Positions 42,378-57,300 of a DNA stretch of 64,000 bases are shown in pieces. The stretch covers positions 4,873 through 68,872 of the forward strand of contig JAAGOF010000251.1 of NCBI GenBank assembly GCA_010645155.1, given 5' to 3'. The position numbers and the translations under genes were made by a program. A model generated the notes under the pieces. That model did not search any database and had not been told where the DNA came from. It saw nothing but the letters and a program-made list of their open reading frames with translations. This DNA is from Tigriopus japonicus (Eukaryota > Arthropoda > Copepoda > Harpacticoida > Harpacticidae). Numbering within the stretch: the stretch's first letter is position 1; each line of letters begins with the position of its first letter.

Positions 42378-45300
42378 CTGTAAAGAGATGACTCAAAAGG
42401 TCAACATCAAGTGTTTGTGGCATGGGAAAATGGTTCAAGATGGTTCTCGAGTGTAGGTGGAGGAAAGTTTGGGTCATACCGCAAAACAGGTGGGTTTTCA
42501 AAAGCCTTTCATTCATTCATTCTTGAGGTCCAATTGTGACCTTCAACTTGTTTTTGAGGCATGAATGTGTTGGATCGAGTGTATCCTGATTGATTTAACA
42601 ACTACAGCCAATGCATTCAGGGGGGAATAATGAAAGTTCTTTGGAATTAAGTGGACTTGTGTTTAATAATTGAGAAAGATTGACCTTGATTAAAGGTCAA
42701 ATAAATACGCAGTTGAATTAAGGAGTGTCTAAGAATGTTCTAACAGGATGTGGGTTTTTCCAAATTCTTGTAGTGGCATACGATTTCGATTTCAGATATT
42801 TGATGTTTTATCCAAATGCCAAGTGGAAATTCAAACATTGGCTTCTACTGTCCAGTCATTTTTTTGACTTAATGTCAGCACTTTCATTCAAATTGGTATC
42901 AGTTGAATTTGGTTTGTGCTAAAGGTCAATCAAAATGTTAATTAAAGAAATCTTGAATCGGAGCACGCCTCTAAATTGCAATTATACATTTAATCAGCGC
43001 CATTGCTTGATTGCATCTCCCACTGTTTTGCTGATATGCCAAAACACCAATTTTCCAACTAAATGTTTGCCTACGATTGTACAAACACCCTTTTGTGCAG
43101 AATGAGCTAAGTATTTGTATCGTTTCACAAATGGAAAACAACAAAACACTCCTTGTAAAGTGTATTGTTGCTCCTTGCACTAAAATTCGACATGGATATT
43201 GCTAAAGGAGCAATTTCAAAACCACCTCTCGTGTCAAAGGCTTATTATTCAAGGTTATGTTTTTGAAACAACATAGTGTGAGGACCGGTCGTAAATCCTT
43301 TGAAATACGCTCGAGTTTAAATGGCCCGTTTCCACTTACCTGTAATACGAACGCCCATGAGACGATCGTCTGGAGTGGAATCCTTCATGATGAACCCATG
43401 GGAAGAACTGCCCGAGATGCCATCCGTACTAGTTAAACCAACCACTTCTTTTTTGCCAGGAATGGTTTGGTTGGGACTGTTGGAGGCTCGGAGACTCAAT
43501 TGGACTCTTCGAAAGCAAATTGCGGCGAATAACATAATGACCACCAAGACCAAAGCAATGGCCGCGATGAAGACCACTTTGAGGAAGTTTGTAGGTTCAT
43601 TGAACTTGGACGAATTCGTGAGAGCGCTCTCATTGGTCTCCAAGATATTTGGGTTGTCCAACTCGTTGGAGGTGAAAACGTGGAAGTTCAATCGATCACT
43701 GGTTCCTCGAGCATTAGTGGAATAAATGGATACAATGTATCCGGTGGCGGGTTTGAGACCTACCGCTCTGAATTCAGGTGTCAAATCTCGTGTTTGGTTG
43801 TGAACCAAGGCATGAGTCTGAGCATTTCGAATCTCAAGGGTGAAGTTCTGGAACAAAGAGATAGACGAATGAGGATTCGCGTGCATTTTTCGTTCCACTT
43901 TCTTTCTCTGATGGCAGTGGGATGGAACACCGTGGATTGACACAATTGCATCAATTTGTGTTTGGAAACTTGGAGCAGGGTTTGAGTGCATTTTTAAAAG
44001 CTTCCGAGTCCGGTTGGTTTCACGAGACCATCAAGCGAATCATGACAGGAAAGCCAAGCCAAATCGGATAAAAAAAGGGAACCTCGGACATGAAGCAAGA
44101 AATATTGGAACATAAACCTCGGCGAAAGGAAGCGTTTTATTGTGCAGATAATGTGGAAGAAGGAGTAGATTTTCTGGTGGTCCAAGGTTGGAATGTCCCT
44201 TGGGAGACCATCTTTGTTTGAAGACAAATGGTCCAAGTTGTCCGAGTAATGCAATGGAACAACGAGTCTAGTTAGCTTTCTTTCTCTGTGAGCTCGGAAC
44301 CAGAACACAATGCTTCCTGTCCTAAATAAGCTCGTGGATAGTTCCTCTACATAACTCACTCCTAACCCCCATGATAAAGGCCCTTTTCGAGAGCCACGAG
44401 AACGACGCCAAACTTTCCAACTTTTCCCACTGGGCTCAATCCGAGGAAGTTCCCGTTTTAATAAAAACGACCAAACGGACTGACAAGCACATTAAGTGAC
44501 CATCCATTTTATGGAACACGGCAACATCGGGCCATGACATTAATAGCAATTTAATGGACTCCAAGGTCACACTTTTCGTATGTACATTTCCAACTACAAC
44601 CCCTACTCTTTTTCCAACATCTCTCAGCCCTTTCCAGTAAATTCAGGTCTCTATTAATCAAAGGACTCCCCAACTCGTACTCTCTGTCGATATCAAGCCA
44701 AGCATCTTCCCGATATCCATATTTATGTTCCATAACACGGAAGAAGCGCTATCAACCGCGTGGGTAGTCACTAGTCACACTATCGCCGTCGTTGGTGTTG
44801 TTGTTATTGCCCTCAGAGTAATGGTGGCACCATGTAAAAGAAGCAGTTCATCGCCTGAGTTTACGTACCTGCAAGAGACCGCCATCAAAGCCAGGGACAC
44901 ATTTCAGTTTCAGGATGGCGTAAGATTTATTGGCGGCCGTGCAGTTGGCCACGGGGTTGGGTCTCCGAGCAGCAATCAGATGGAAGATGCACGGCTCACT
45001 CTGGACTCCGATTGGATTTGAGGCCCAGCATAAAAGGGTGCCAAGATCCATCTCACTCTGGAAGAGATCGGAGCAAATGGGGGCACATTAGATGACGGAA
45101 TTCTGGTCGGGTTGGATAGTTTAAATGGGGGATGAGGTGAATCTCGTTCTCGAGAGAGGTTGCTCCAAAGTACGAGTGGGCACCAAAATATGGGGTTATC
45201 TTTTTCGAGTGAAGGTGATTGAAAAGGAAGGACACTTTTAGGAGACCTAGTTGACAGAGGACCCAATTTTGAACGAGCCATGTTTATAATAACAACCGGG

Positions 45301-48300
45301 GAAATGAAAATCACTTCAGACACGAAACCCGCTTCTCCCGAAGCAACCGAAAATTTAAAATTTTCGAGACTTAAGGAGAGAATGAATGTCTACCGCATAC
45401 CTCCTAATTTTAGGCCAAACACCAAGCAAGGACACATCAATCAGCCGTTTCGTAACCGCTCGTACTCAATCATAATCTGACGTTCCCCAAACAACGGTTC
45501 ATCTTGACATTGGGAAACAACATTGAATTAACAAGTGAATGTGTCGAGCAATGTGTTCGCTTCATTTGGCCAAAACATCTCGTAAATTTCCCCATTTTGA
45601 CAGTGGTTCGTTCGTTAGTTCCCCTTGGCATGGCCTTGTTAGATCCGTGAAGGTAGCTAGGACCAAGTCTCTAGCTCATATTGTGTGCCCTTATGAAGAT
45701 GAATGGTCTAGTGTTGTTGGTTGGGGCTTTGTTTTCCACTCTCAAGTATTTGGAAGCTCCATCTGGTCGGGAAAAAGGAACAAGGTGGTGGTTGTGTTCG
45801 TCGTTGGCGATGAAGTGGTCGTGATAAGTATTTGCTCTCGAAGTTTGAAGTGTTTTGGAAAATGTGCAAGTACTGGCTTTATATCTGTTATTTGTTAACA
45901 ACCCGGACTCCGTTGAATATCCTAGACGACGAGCTTTCGGGGAAGTGGATCGAAAAGGCCGGTTTCTAATGAATAAAGGCTGCAACTTTTGCTCTCACAA
46001 ACTTTTAGTCTCCTTCAAAGCTCGACCGCCAATTCGTGTGGACTTGGCGTTAAGTACAAGGCCAGAAGGTCCACAAAAGCAATAACTGTTCCCATCAAAG
46101 GTCTGACCAAGAGTAACCGCAGCCTTTCCCGAAGCCCATGAGTGAATGTGACTTTCTTTTCACTTACAGTTACATGGAATTTTGTGCAGAAACAAAGTCA
46201 AAAAAAAAAAGTAACAATATGGGTTGCCCAACCGTGGCTAAAAATAAATATCTTTTAACCCACGTACTGTCTCTGACAACATTATGAAACCCAAATAATT
46301 TGAGGTTTCTGTTGCCCAAAGGCTTGGAACCTGCCGATGATTTGATGCTCCGTCTTTCGACTTTTGAAAACTATATCAAGGATGTGCGCCTCTTCTAAAA
46401 ATAGACTTCCAAGAAAAATACATCCTCCCGTGTTTGGACTTGAGTATTGATTCAAATACGTAAATTGCGTCGTAGGTATGTTCTAAAAGACCTTTCATGG
46501 ACGAAACTCCACCTGTTCCGTGGTCTGTTATTCTTTTTTTTACCTTGGGTGTGAAGGCCAATAGGGAGCTGGCATTCTCCGGTTTGTTCTTCACCAGAGA
46601 AGTGGGCATTCGGATGTTTCCAGTGCTCGAGTTGAAGGTCCACTCAAATTTCAAATCGAATAGTGGATTGGCCTCAACTTGACAGAGGACCCCGATAGTA
46701 TGGCCTGAAATGGCCCCGTAGATCGAAGGAAGGCCTGGCTTGCAAAACGGCTTGTCTGGAACACAAAGAGATTACAATCCGTGATGGAATCTCGACACGA
46801 GAGCCGACAACTCAATTACCAAAGCCTTTCCCCCTCAATATAGTGAACCCGGATTTCCAGAGGAGCTATTTGATTCAAAACTTTGACGTGCCCTTGATCA
46901 GCCATAAACACGTTTTCCGTACATTTAGCTTCTTCGTGACATCCCAAGGGACATTTTTCCCCCATCGCTTCTGCTCATTCAAAAAGGACGTTTTACCTCT
47001 TGAATGATGGATTATTCCTTCATTCTAAATGCCGACAGAAACATGTTTATCCATTGCCTGAACAACGTCACAACCTTTAACAGAGTCAAGTCTGGATCTA
47101 ATCAAGTGTACCCGCATTCCATATTCATGAAAGCTCCAACTCTTTTGCGTTCAACATCCAAGGACATTTTTCATCTCAAGTATACCACCGTAATACTCAC
47201 ATTTGATCTTCAGCGTCAGATCAAGGCTGGTATTTCGACCTTGCGAGTTGATGGCCGTACATGAGTATTGACCGCTTCGCTCTCGCTTCAGACTTTGCAA
47301 GACGAGGCTCTGATTACTCATGATCACACCATTGGCCACGTCAGGTTGGATTATTTCGCCCTGAAACGGAAATTAATTGCTCACGTCAAGTATGAAGCTC
47401 GGAAGTGGGAGTGAGTGCATTGATTATGGAAATGAGTCCTAGTTATATGAAGGCGTGGAGAGAAATGCAAGGTCCTTGATTTGGCCTTGAATGGGAAACA
47501 TTGCACGAATGGAGAGAAATTTATCTTTCCCCTCGTGAAACGTTGTCTACGAAAGACCACTATAAAAATGTCGGCCTTGGCCTATCAAGAAAGACGAGGC
47601 GAAAGAACCTTCGATATTCCAAAATGTCGCCCCAGGCCAGTCCAAATATAAGGAGAGAAAAGATGGTGCCAGTATTTCCTTGAAGCCCTGATCCCCCGGC
47701 CTCACTTCAGCCTCATGTTGAGATGAAAATCCAACACACTCCAATTCTGTGAAACCCTCTGGAGATGGGATTATGAATGATTAAAAGGCTGGATTAAAAC
47801 ACTTCATGGTGGGGGCACCCAAACTCATTTTAATCGCCGGAATACTATTAAGTAGATCTTAAGACTTGGAAAAAAGGCCAAGCTTATGTACTGTGGATCT
47901 TATACATCTTTGAGTGAGAAGACGATAACAAGAAGGCTAGGTGATGATGCGATCAAAAGATGCGGCTTCCCTTTTTGGAATACGGACGGACGACTTTGGT
48001 GAAGACGCTCAAAACCGACAAGAACTCCGTAGGGAGTGCCTGAAGATGAGGACAAGCTGAAGCAAATATCCACTACAACAACATCAGACACGCTTATGAA
48101 GCCATCTTCATATCTTGCCGAGAGAGAAGACTTGGAAAAAATTCAAAACGTTCAGAATAAAAAAGGGAGCCGTTTTCCTCTGTCTTTGAGTACATTTCAG
48201 TAAACACCTCCTTCTTCTTCTTCTTCTTCTTCTTCTTCTTCGTGTCTTTTGGGCAGAGACTTGAGAAACTTGGCAAAATCGGGCTAATAAACTGGATCCT

Positions 48301-51300
48301 TTCTGTTGGCCCAAATCCTCGAGTTGAGGTCTTGAAACTATGCCCCCAAGCTGCCAAAGAAAGGTTGGGGAGGCTCTTGTTTTATTGTTGTGGTGTCATC
48401 CAACTTGGTCCGTTTCAAGGTCTTTGTGCGACAAACTAGATTATCTTGGAGCAAGGGAATCACTTCAAAGGAACCCTTCTCATTTCACGTCCTGTGAGTC
48501 GCAATGAAGAAGGCCTCTGCAAATGATTCTCGAGATCCACTTTGGGATTTGCCCTTATAATCCCGGTTCCACGGATGTTTGTTTGATAATGTTACATACG
48601 TAGTTTTTGTTTGTTGCCCTTGCAGAAGTTTATCATGATGTCGTTGCTCGCACGATTTGGAGGGCAAATGCCAAATGCATGGTTTTCTATGGCCCTTGTT
48701 AAGGCGTTTTATTGAATTGTAAAACCTCTGGTTTCAAGAGGGCTTGTCAGACCCCCCAAAAAGTGGAGGCAAAAATGGCACTTCACGCTGTCAAATCAAC
48801 TTCAAATGAAGGTGAAGAAGTTCTCAGTAAACAAGGCAGTTATGGGCCAGACCTGACTTAGACAGAACGAGGTTTTAAATTAATCGCCCTTTTCATTGAC
48901 AGCAAAGCTGAAATTTTAGTTGGAACCGTTTCAACACCGTGGCCCAAGAATTTACTAGGGTTCTTTTATACACATTTTGGACCCTCGTTGTTTCGTGTGC
49001 CCGTTCCAAGGGATTTCGTAGTTTGAAGGAGAGAGAAACAAATTTCACAGCAGAGTGAGCAAATCTTGGAACAAGTTCCTTATCAGGGAACGGGAATAAA
49101 CCTAACTTGAATCTCCGGGGTTCTCAAATGGGATTGCTTTCACACAAGTTATGAACCTTGCTGTGTGTTCCCAGCACAAAAGGGGAACTAACAACCAAAT
49201 TTATGACTCTTTACACGGGCTTGGAGTGGGCTTTGGTAGGAAGAGGAAGAGATATTCCAAATTTGAGCCGATAGCTGCAAAAAATGGAAGAAAAAAAACT
49301 TTTCTCCATTTACTATCAGATCCGTGTAGTGCTAAGACGAGTCACTCAAACTCGAGGCCTTTGGTTTCATTGGATTTTCAGCAACCAGTCTTTGTCTAAT
49401 TCACTAACCATCTCATATTTATCTCATATGATAAAGGTACATTAATACTTCATTCACTCATTAAAATATCAATAATCATTCATAAAAAGATTTTAAAATA
49501 TTTGGAAATTCATCATACCATAAAAAAATTCTAGGCAAAAAATGCAGACTTTTTGGGATTCACATTTATTACTTTACTCTGATTTTTTACACGAACTCTC
49601 CACATAAACTAGTGTTGAAGTCTATGGAATTAATAAAAAAAGTGGAGTTGAATTTGATTATTACTTCGGCAACACTCAACAACTCGAGTCATTTCGGACT
49701 CGACCCGGAAGTCGACCCACCACTAGAACATTAGTTGACCATTTTTCAAATCAACACAGACCCTGGACATTTTTCAGCTCGACGTTCCAACGCATGAACG
49801 AATGAATGTCATTGGGCTGTTTCAATGCTTCATGTTGGCCTCTGCTACAATGTTGGAGCACATGCTAGCAATTTATCAGTTTCTTTCAGTTGCTTTGTAT
49901 ATGCAATGGCCTTAACCTTAATCAGATTGGAGTTCGTGCTGAAGAAAACCGGAGAGTGTAAAGCAAAGCAATGCTCTTTAGTACAAATGTGATTAGTTTT
50001 GGCGGGATGGTGTTATTGCACGGTATGTCTAGATTGTTTTCCCATTATTGAGATCGAGTTTGGATCCACCAATTCACTGGATGAGCCGAGCAATTGCCAA
50101 CAATGGAGTTCCAATTGTTCCAAGGAGGAAGATTCTTTAAGGGCTTTCCTCGAAAATAATCTAGTTAAGTGTGAGTCGAAATGCTTCTGATCCACACAAA
50201 TCGAGGCCAAATTTGCTTCCTTCCATTCGTCCACTTTTCCCCAATGATCGCTTTTCCTCTACTTGCTCTCCAAAATGTACGTGTAAGTCTTGATCGGATA
50301 GAGCAAAAACCCTAATAAGTACGAGTACATCCGTTTCGCCCATCTCATGGCATCCTCCATAATGTTCCCAAGTTCTTTCGTTCCCAACATCCACATCTTT
50401 CCTTGGCCGGATCCAAGTATTCAGTTGGTCTGCCAACGTGATGTTCCATGCCTCTATTTTCAAGGTGAGGACTAAGAGAAGTGGGAGGAACATTTGCAAT
50501 TTGGAACACATTGGAATAGCTAAGGCAACAGCAAGAAAGAAAAGGGCTCTCATTCTCATTTCACTTCTGTACCTCCTTAGAACCATCCATTGAATTGCCC
50601 AGACAGTGGAAATGTGGTGGAGAAGGAGGACGAGACAAGGAAGAAGGACCAGAAGGAATGAACCCATGGAACAACAACAGGAAAGAAAAACCTGGAACGA
50701 GGAAGGCCACGAGACGACGAACGGAGAAGAAAGAGGCAACTCGAAAAGGAACAACGTTACGACAGCAAAAAAGATCCTCATTATTTATCCATTCGCACAT
50801 GCCGGTGGATGAAGTAGCGAGGACGGCTTAACAAGTTTCGCCACTCGAGTTCCGGTTCAGACGGCCTTTTGAGTGAAAACACTGTGCAAATGTACTAAAT
50901 CCATGACCAATCCCATCTGATCCTTTGATTCCAAAAATTGCGACACCCGGCTCATTCAAGGTTTTTGACACGGAAACCCTAATTGAAGGGTGGGCAGGTT
51001 TTCGAAGGAAAATAAGGTGTTATAAACTTTATGAGCACGTATAAGGTGGTTTCGAAACTCTCAAAGGAACTGAATTGGAGACAATTGTGTCAGTGTGTGG
51101 AGTTAACATTGTGAGGAAGCTTGGGCGACTTTTTGGCTTTTAGCTACAAAACGATCCAACTTCAAAGGCGACTCGAATTGGAACCGTGCTCAATAAGGAA
51201 CCAGAGAAAACAACGAATCTAGCACACCTGGCCAAAATTGCCTCTCGTGGAACAAGAAAAGGCCAATTTTGTCGTTCCATTTGTTGCTTATAAGGCTCCT

Positions 51301-54300
51301 TTTTCATGGATGAATAGACACATACGGTTTCGATTGGTGCGAGGAAATCTATTTCAACTGTCTGTTCAGCGTTTTGAGGTGGAATTGCAAAGACAAAAAA
51401 GAAGACAAAATGCAAAGTTGGGCCCATTTTGGAACTCGAGGATTATTTTCCAGATTACTTTGCCAAAGAAAGGAGAGAAAGAAGAGAAATGAGGAATAAA
51501 AGAGGGAAGTGGGTACAAAAGAGAATGTAAATGGCTTCGAGGCTTGCTTTAGAATCCCAACCACCTTTTGTCAAGATTTCCAAGTCCTTTTAAAACCATC
51601 CAGCCAGATAAATTCTCTAGAATTAGACACTAAAGAACAGATTGGATCGTCATTGTTGGAACACTTACCCTGTCACGAGATCACTTCGGGACAGTGGAAC
51701 AAAAATCTCATCAAGACGTCTATCAAATGTCCAAAAGTGTCCAGACTTGGCAGTTCCAGATTTGTAGGATGATCCAAAAAACTGATCACGATCCATAATG
51801 GTCTCTTTGTTCCTATAAACCGAAACTTCCCCTTCCAATGATAGATCCAATAAAAGGTTACAATATCCAATTAGAGCCCACAATAGTTGATATTTCATAC
51901 TAGCGAGCTCGTTAAGAATTTCTCCAATAATTCAACCTTTACCGCTGAACAAACAGGAAGCGAACAAAATCGGAATCATTGGAATTGTTCGACAATTTAC
52001 TACTTTGGACCATAGTAACCGGCCTTTTCCTTCAGATATTGAGTTCTAAACCAATATAGGCCAAGATCATCACATGAATGTATATTCCATTCTCGGGTCA
52101 TTGGAGAAGCTTTTTTCACTTACATTATGCGTCCATCGTATTCGGCTTGGCGGAGGTCGAGCGTCTACTAGGCATTCAAAGTAGACGTCGTCGCCTTCTT
52201 TGATGTTGGATCCATTGAGGGTTGGGCCCAGAATCAAGCGGGATCGAGGGGCATCTAAAAATTGAAAAAAGATCAAGTTTGAGGCATGGTGGAAATCGAA
52301 AAGGAGGCAATTTCCAATCACAGATCTTCCATTCCAGAGTGGAGACAGATGCAGATTGGAATGTGAGAAAGAGAGGGGGGAACAACGGTGGAACAGAAGC
52401 TTAGCCCTAAAAAGTTTGTCTGCGTTGAGTAGGGAGGAGGTATTGGCTAGGAGTAAACTCTTTTTATGGGCCTATAAAACTTTTTTTTGCTTTCCTATCA
52501 AGACTCAGAGCTCTTAAATTTTTTCATATCCCTGCTGGTCGTTGCAATTTGCAAGCCCCAGAGCCATATTGAACCATTGAACCATCATATTAAAGAAATG
52601 AGGAACCTTATCAGAAAGCCTCCAAATCCAAGGAACCAATAGTTATGGAATCAAGAGTCTGAACTTGTTCGGAAAAAAGGAACAACTCTTCAACTCAACC
52701 TCGATCAATTGCTTTGAGTACCCGTTTGCGTGTTCCATTTTCAATCTGAGATGAGGTTCGCCTGACGATCCATCACAATGCCGCTTAGCTTAGTTTAATT
52801 GAAATTCCAAAGTGGGAGCGAGAAAGCGTTGTATTGAAGGAAAATGGGAACTGGAGGTGGAATGCAACAAGAGTGGTGCCAAAGCTGGACTGAAGGTGGG
52901 TGGGTTGCACTAAATTTCAATTAAATGCATGCCATTTGGACGATCCAAGTTCCTCACTTCAAGTGTTATCCTTGGCCAGTGGCCTGGCAACAATCTGCAT
53001 TCAATGGGCAATTCTGGGGTCCTCCCCACTCATCAAAATAAGATCCTTAACATGGCCATGAACTTGCGGATGGAGGTTCAACAACGCCATGAGACTAATT
53101 AGGACTTTCCGTCTAATTTATCGTCTTCAGATGCAGCCCTCGTTGCACTTTGACACAACAACCAACATGCTAACGCACTACACATTCGTGGATCACACAA
53201 GGGGGGGGGGGCACATTACGACGTGTTCCACTTTTGGCCCACTTCAAGCTCTTTTTTAAAGGGGAGAAACTTGACGGCCTTCGAAATGCTCCCTTTCGGG
53301 TCCCAACTTTATCAAACAAACGGAAATTGGAACAATTGAGTGTCGCCAATGGCCAACCCTCCTCCTTTCAATGTTTGAGAGTTCCAATTTGAAATTTGTT
53401 TCCTCTATTTGCATAGAGCAGTCCTGAAATTCCAGTGACAAACTCCAGCTTTTTCGATATAAAACGGTTGTATCTTTTTTGGACGACACTTGAACAATTC
53501 TCTTCACCATACTTGAAAGCAAATTCTAAAAGAAAATACTTGAATTTATATTCCTTTTTATGATTGTTCTCGGATATATGCAGTGTACAAAAATTTTCAT
53601 AGTTTTTGTAACCCAGATTGACTTGAGTCTCCTAAAAAAGGCAACCCACCAAGGCAATATTGAGGCAATGGTCCCTGATATCAAGCCTCTCTTCTTCCAT
53701 TGGTATCTATCTGTGCCTCTGGCACTCCTCACTATCGACAAGCTATCTCTATCACGTCGACCCTGACAACTCCTGACGGATATTCCATTCAAATCCAGAC
53801 GACAACCACTATAGTACCGGCGAAAACACAATACAAGTTCCAAAGCTTCTCTGATATTCTTCCAACATTCCAACTTCGTTTCCAAAGAGAGATCTTCAGA
53901 GCTACATACTGCCAAGGCGAGCGAGGGATCAAGAAATCAGGGGCCCTTCGTCCCAAGTTCCAAACAATCCCCTTGGAGCTTAAATCCATTAGAGATTCAC
54001 ACATGAATGCACAGAAAGGGCCACGAGGACTCCTCGCCACCAAAGGTGTTCCATTTCCAACGGTTGTGAGCGTGATTTCCGAAACCCATCCTCAGAGGAG
54101 TATGAATTGTCATTTCGCGCATGAAGGAAAATAAAACGTAGAAAACTGGGAAATGCTTTCGAAACAAGTAAACGTTCTTGGTATATGCTCATACTTGATC
54201 TATTTGGAGGCACAAAATCAGCGGAAACCGTGGGAAAATGTGGTTTGTGTGTACGTGTGTGAATGAGTAAGTGCACTAAAACACCGACAGCGAGAAAGTA

Positions 54301-57300
54301 TTTCTCATGGTTGATGTTCCAGAGACGGCCGTACTTTCTGTTCCATATAAGAAGTCTCGCTTTCTCCAATCCTTTATTCAGTTCCTTTCTCATGTGGAGA
54401 GATAATCCAATAGACTAAATATATAGAAACAAATGAATGGACCTCATGACTTTGTTCGACCTGACGTTTAATTTAATTTGATTGACGTAATTTTCAATTA
54501 ATATTTGATTGAAAGGAGAAAACCCGAAATTGTATGCAAATCCTTCGCTTGGATTTCATTAGGCAGTAATGTGTCGGTTAGTGTATACAAGCTTCCGATC
54601 CATTGTTGTTCCATGTCCCAAAAACGTAGGACATCGGTCACCGGAAACGAAGATGAAGTTCCCTTTTTTTAACAATAAGGTTGGGATTGGCAGCACTTCC
54701 GGTGGACTAACAAGACGTTGGATTTCAGGTTTCTTTTCTCAATTACGGAACAATTTCCTACCTTCTTCTAGTCTTTCTTATTTTTTTCGTCCTGTTCCTC
54801 TCAAAATACGCTAACCACTACAACCACCAAATGAAAACCAGAATCTTTGTTTTGGTCAATATCGAGTTTCCTTCGAGTGTATTCTTGTATTTGATGGTGG
54901 CATGGTACAAATCGTTTGTTAAAAAGTTTCGTCTCATTCTCATTGTTTTCGATCGAAAATTTTACACAAAGGTCAGTAAGGTGGAACGCAGAACACTTTG
55001 TGGAACTTCAATTTTACCCTGCCAGAAAGAGTGAGAGTATCAAGGCTCTGTGTCATAAACGGGAAGTTTTCCAATTTGTTGAAGTGAGAGTCTTGAAAAA
55101 CTTCAAGGAAAACGAAACTTTTCGGCGGGATAAAATTTGCTCAGCCCAACCTGGAGAGATCTGTTTGGCCGGATGGTTCCACAGGGGTTAAATCAATTCT
55201 TCAAGAGTGCATAGAGAGGCCTAATGAGCCTACTTATGGCACTCGTGTCCTTGAAAGTTTGCCTTAAATTTGTCCGTCAAACCTGTCATGGCCATCATCA
55301 GCCCATATTCTTGCCAACTTTTTGCACCATCTTAATTAAGGACTTGACTTTGGAAAAAAAGAAGTGTTGAGAGTGTCAAAGTGCCTCGTATAAACAGCCA
55401 ATCCTGAACTTGACAAGTATCGAGGCCAAGAAAAGTCCTTGAGGTTACTCAACGCGATTTCGCGTGACCTCTAAACGGTTTCGTTCCTTTCTGGCATTTC
55501 CACAGTTGAGCTATTTCTATCCAACCAGTCAAAGAAACGGAATGGAACAACGTTTATCATGTTAGCTGAGTAGGGAACACATCAAAAAAGGAATACCCTT
55601 TGGAACAATAACCCAACACCCAGGGACCGATGGTTCCATATCAGACCACCTTGGGACAGAGATAACATTATTGTTCAGCACGAACAGACTCGCCTAAGTA
55701 AATGCGGAGTGCATACAAAGATCCTGTTCAATTCAGACGTTTTTTCCACGTTGGATGATGGTCTCGTTTCTAGGGTAATAAGAGTGCCTGGTGATGCTTG
55801 TCAGGGATCCATCGTGGCCTTTGGAATGGGCCTCACCACACTTGGAAGATGAGATCAATGGACAAAGACATGAATATCAATCCACATCAACGTTATTCTT
55901 TATTTTGGTGTCTTCATTTCTTAACTCAGACGATGGATGTTTGGTCCAAATTTGGAACCAAATTTAGTCGCCGAAATAGGGACGAACGGGGAAGAGGGAA
56001 CGAGAGGGTAAAATTTTGTCAAATTCAATTTGCTGGAAGCGCATTCTAGACCTTTTTCTTGGCTCGATAAGACCAACGTGGATTGGCCTAGATTCTACGA
56101 AGGCCCATAAGACTCTTATCAGATTGTCAGGAGACCACAAGGTAGACTTTTTCTTTTCTGTTCCTTCGACTACAGTAGTACATACGGTATTGTGCAGCCA
56201 AAGAAATCAAGTAGGTATGTTAAGTTTGCTGAATGACGTCTAGCATGATTAAGCATTTTCGTACAGTTCCCTATTTTGTTGGCTAACTGAGTGGAGTGAG
56301 ACAAGATTTTTCAAGTTCTCCTTGGACCAGGAAAATGCCAAAGGCCATTTTTCTATTTGCCGTCTTGCTTCGTGCGTTTTTGTCGGATCTTTAATCCTGT
56401 TGCCCTTGAGACATTTGGGTACCCAAGGCTCACCTGTAAGCCCAATGACCACAAGCTCGTCCACATAGTGGGTTTGGGCTTGGGTGAGCGAGAGGTCTTC
56501 ATCGAAAAGGTCCTTATAACTGTAATCGTCTGGCTGCTCATTCGTTGGAGGTAGACTAATCTCGATCTTGAGGCAAGAAAGTCTCAACGTCAGAGCAACT
56601 TTCATTTATCTTCTTATAATTCGATATACCTCAATGGTCCATTTGCTTTGTCTGCGTTATTTGTTGCGAGGAGTTGGTATGTTAAGGTCATTTCGAAGCA
56701 TGCTTCAAGTGTGATCCAAATAAGAGGAATGAAGTTTAGTTTCAGAACACAATCTTCGCGAAATTTTATTGGAGAGTACGAGAAATATGTATGAAGGTGT
56801 AAACTCTAGTACGTACATCTCGTTCAAACCAATCCTCTTTTCATTTCAAAATCCGTTCTTCAGGCAAGAAAACAACTTCGTGTCATTTCAGCTGGTACTT
56901 TCTTCATTTTCATTTTTTAGATCAAAGCCTTCGCTTCTTTGAGCTCCTTTTAAGCTTCATGTTGACGGGATAAAAAACGACGAAATTGCCCCCTCAATCA
57001 AAATGTCCACGTTCTCAACGTTCAGTTTCTTCGATATATTTTGAACCACGCAGCTCGTGATCAAAGTTCCTTTCTTCCTTGAAAAAAAGGCTACCATGAT
57101 ATCCGCTCTAATCAAGGTTTGAACGAGTGGACATTGACCACCAGATTTGTCTTTGTCTTCCATTCCCCATTGGACTAGACAGACCTCAGAGACCTTCACT
57201 TGGCAGGTTTCGTCTTCTTTTTGTGTGGAACAAGCACAAGTGGGTGACCAGCAAACCACTATTGCTCCTATTTTCAGGGTTCAAAGTAGGAATGTCTGCA

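Noticed and set aside
43321..43940. plus-strand ORFs of 134 and 86 codons
   Set aside because: They are antisense shadows of the well-supported membrane-span exon of the Sidestep-family gene.
53526..54393. overlapping ORFs of 129-144 codons on both strands
   Set aside because: They lie in a receptor intron, lack domains, and are open on both strands because stop codons are scarce there.
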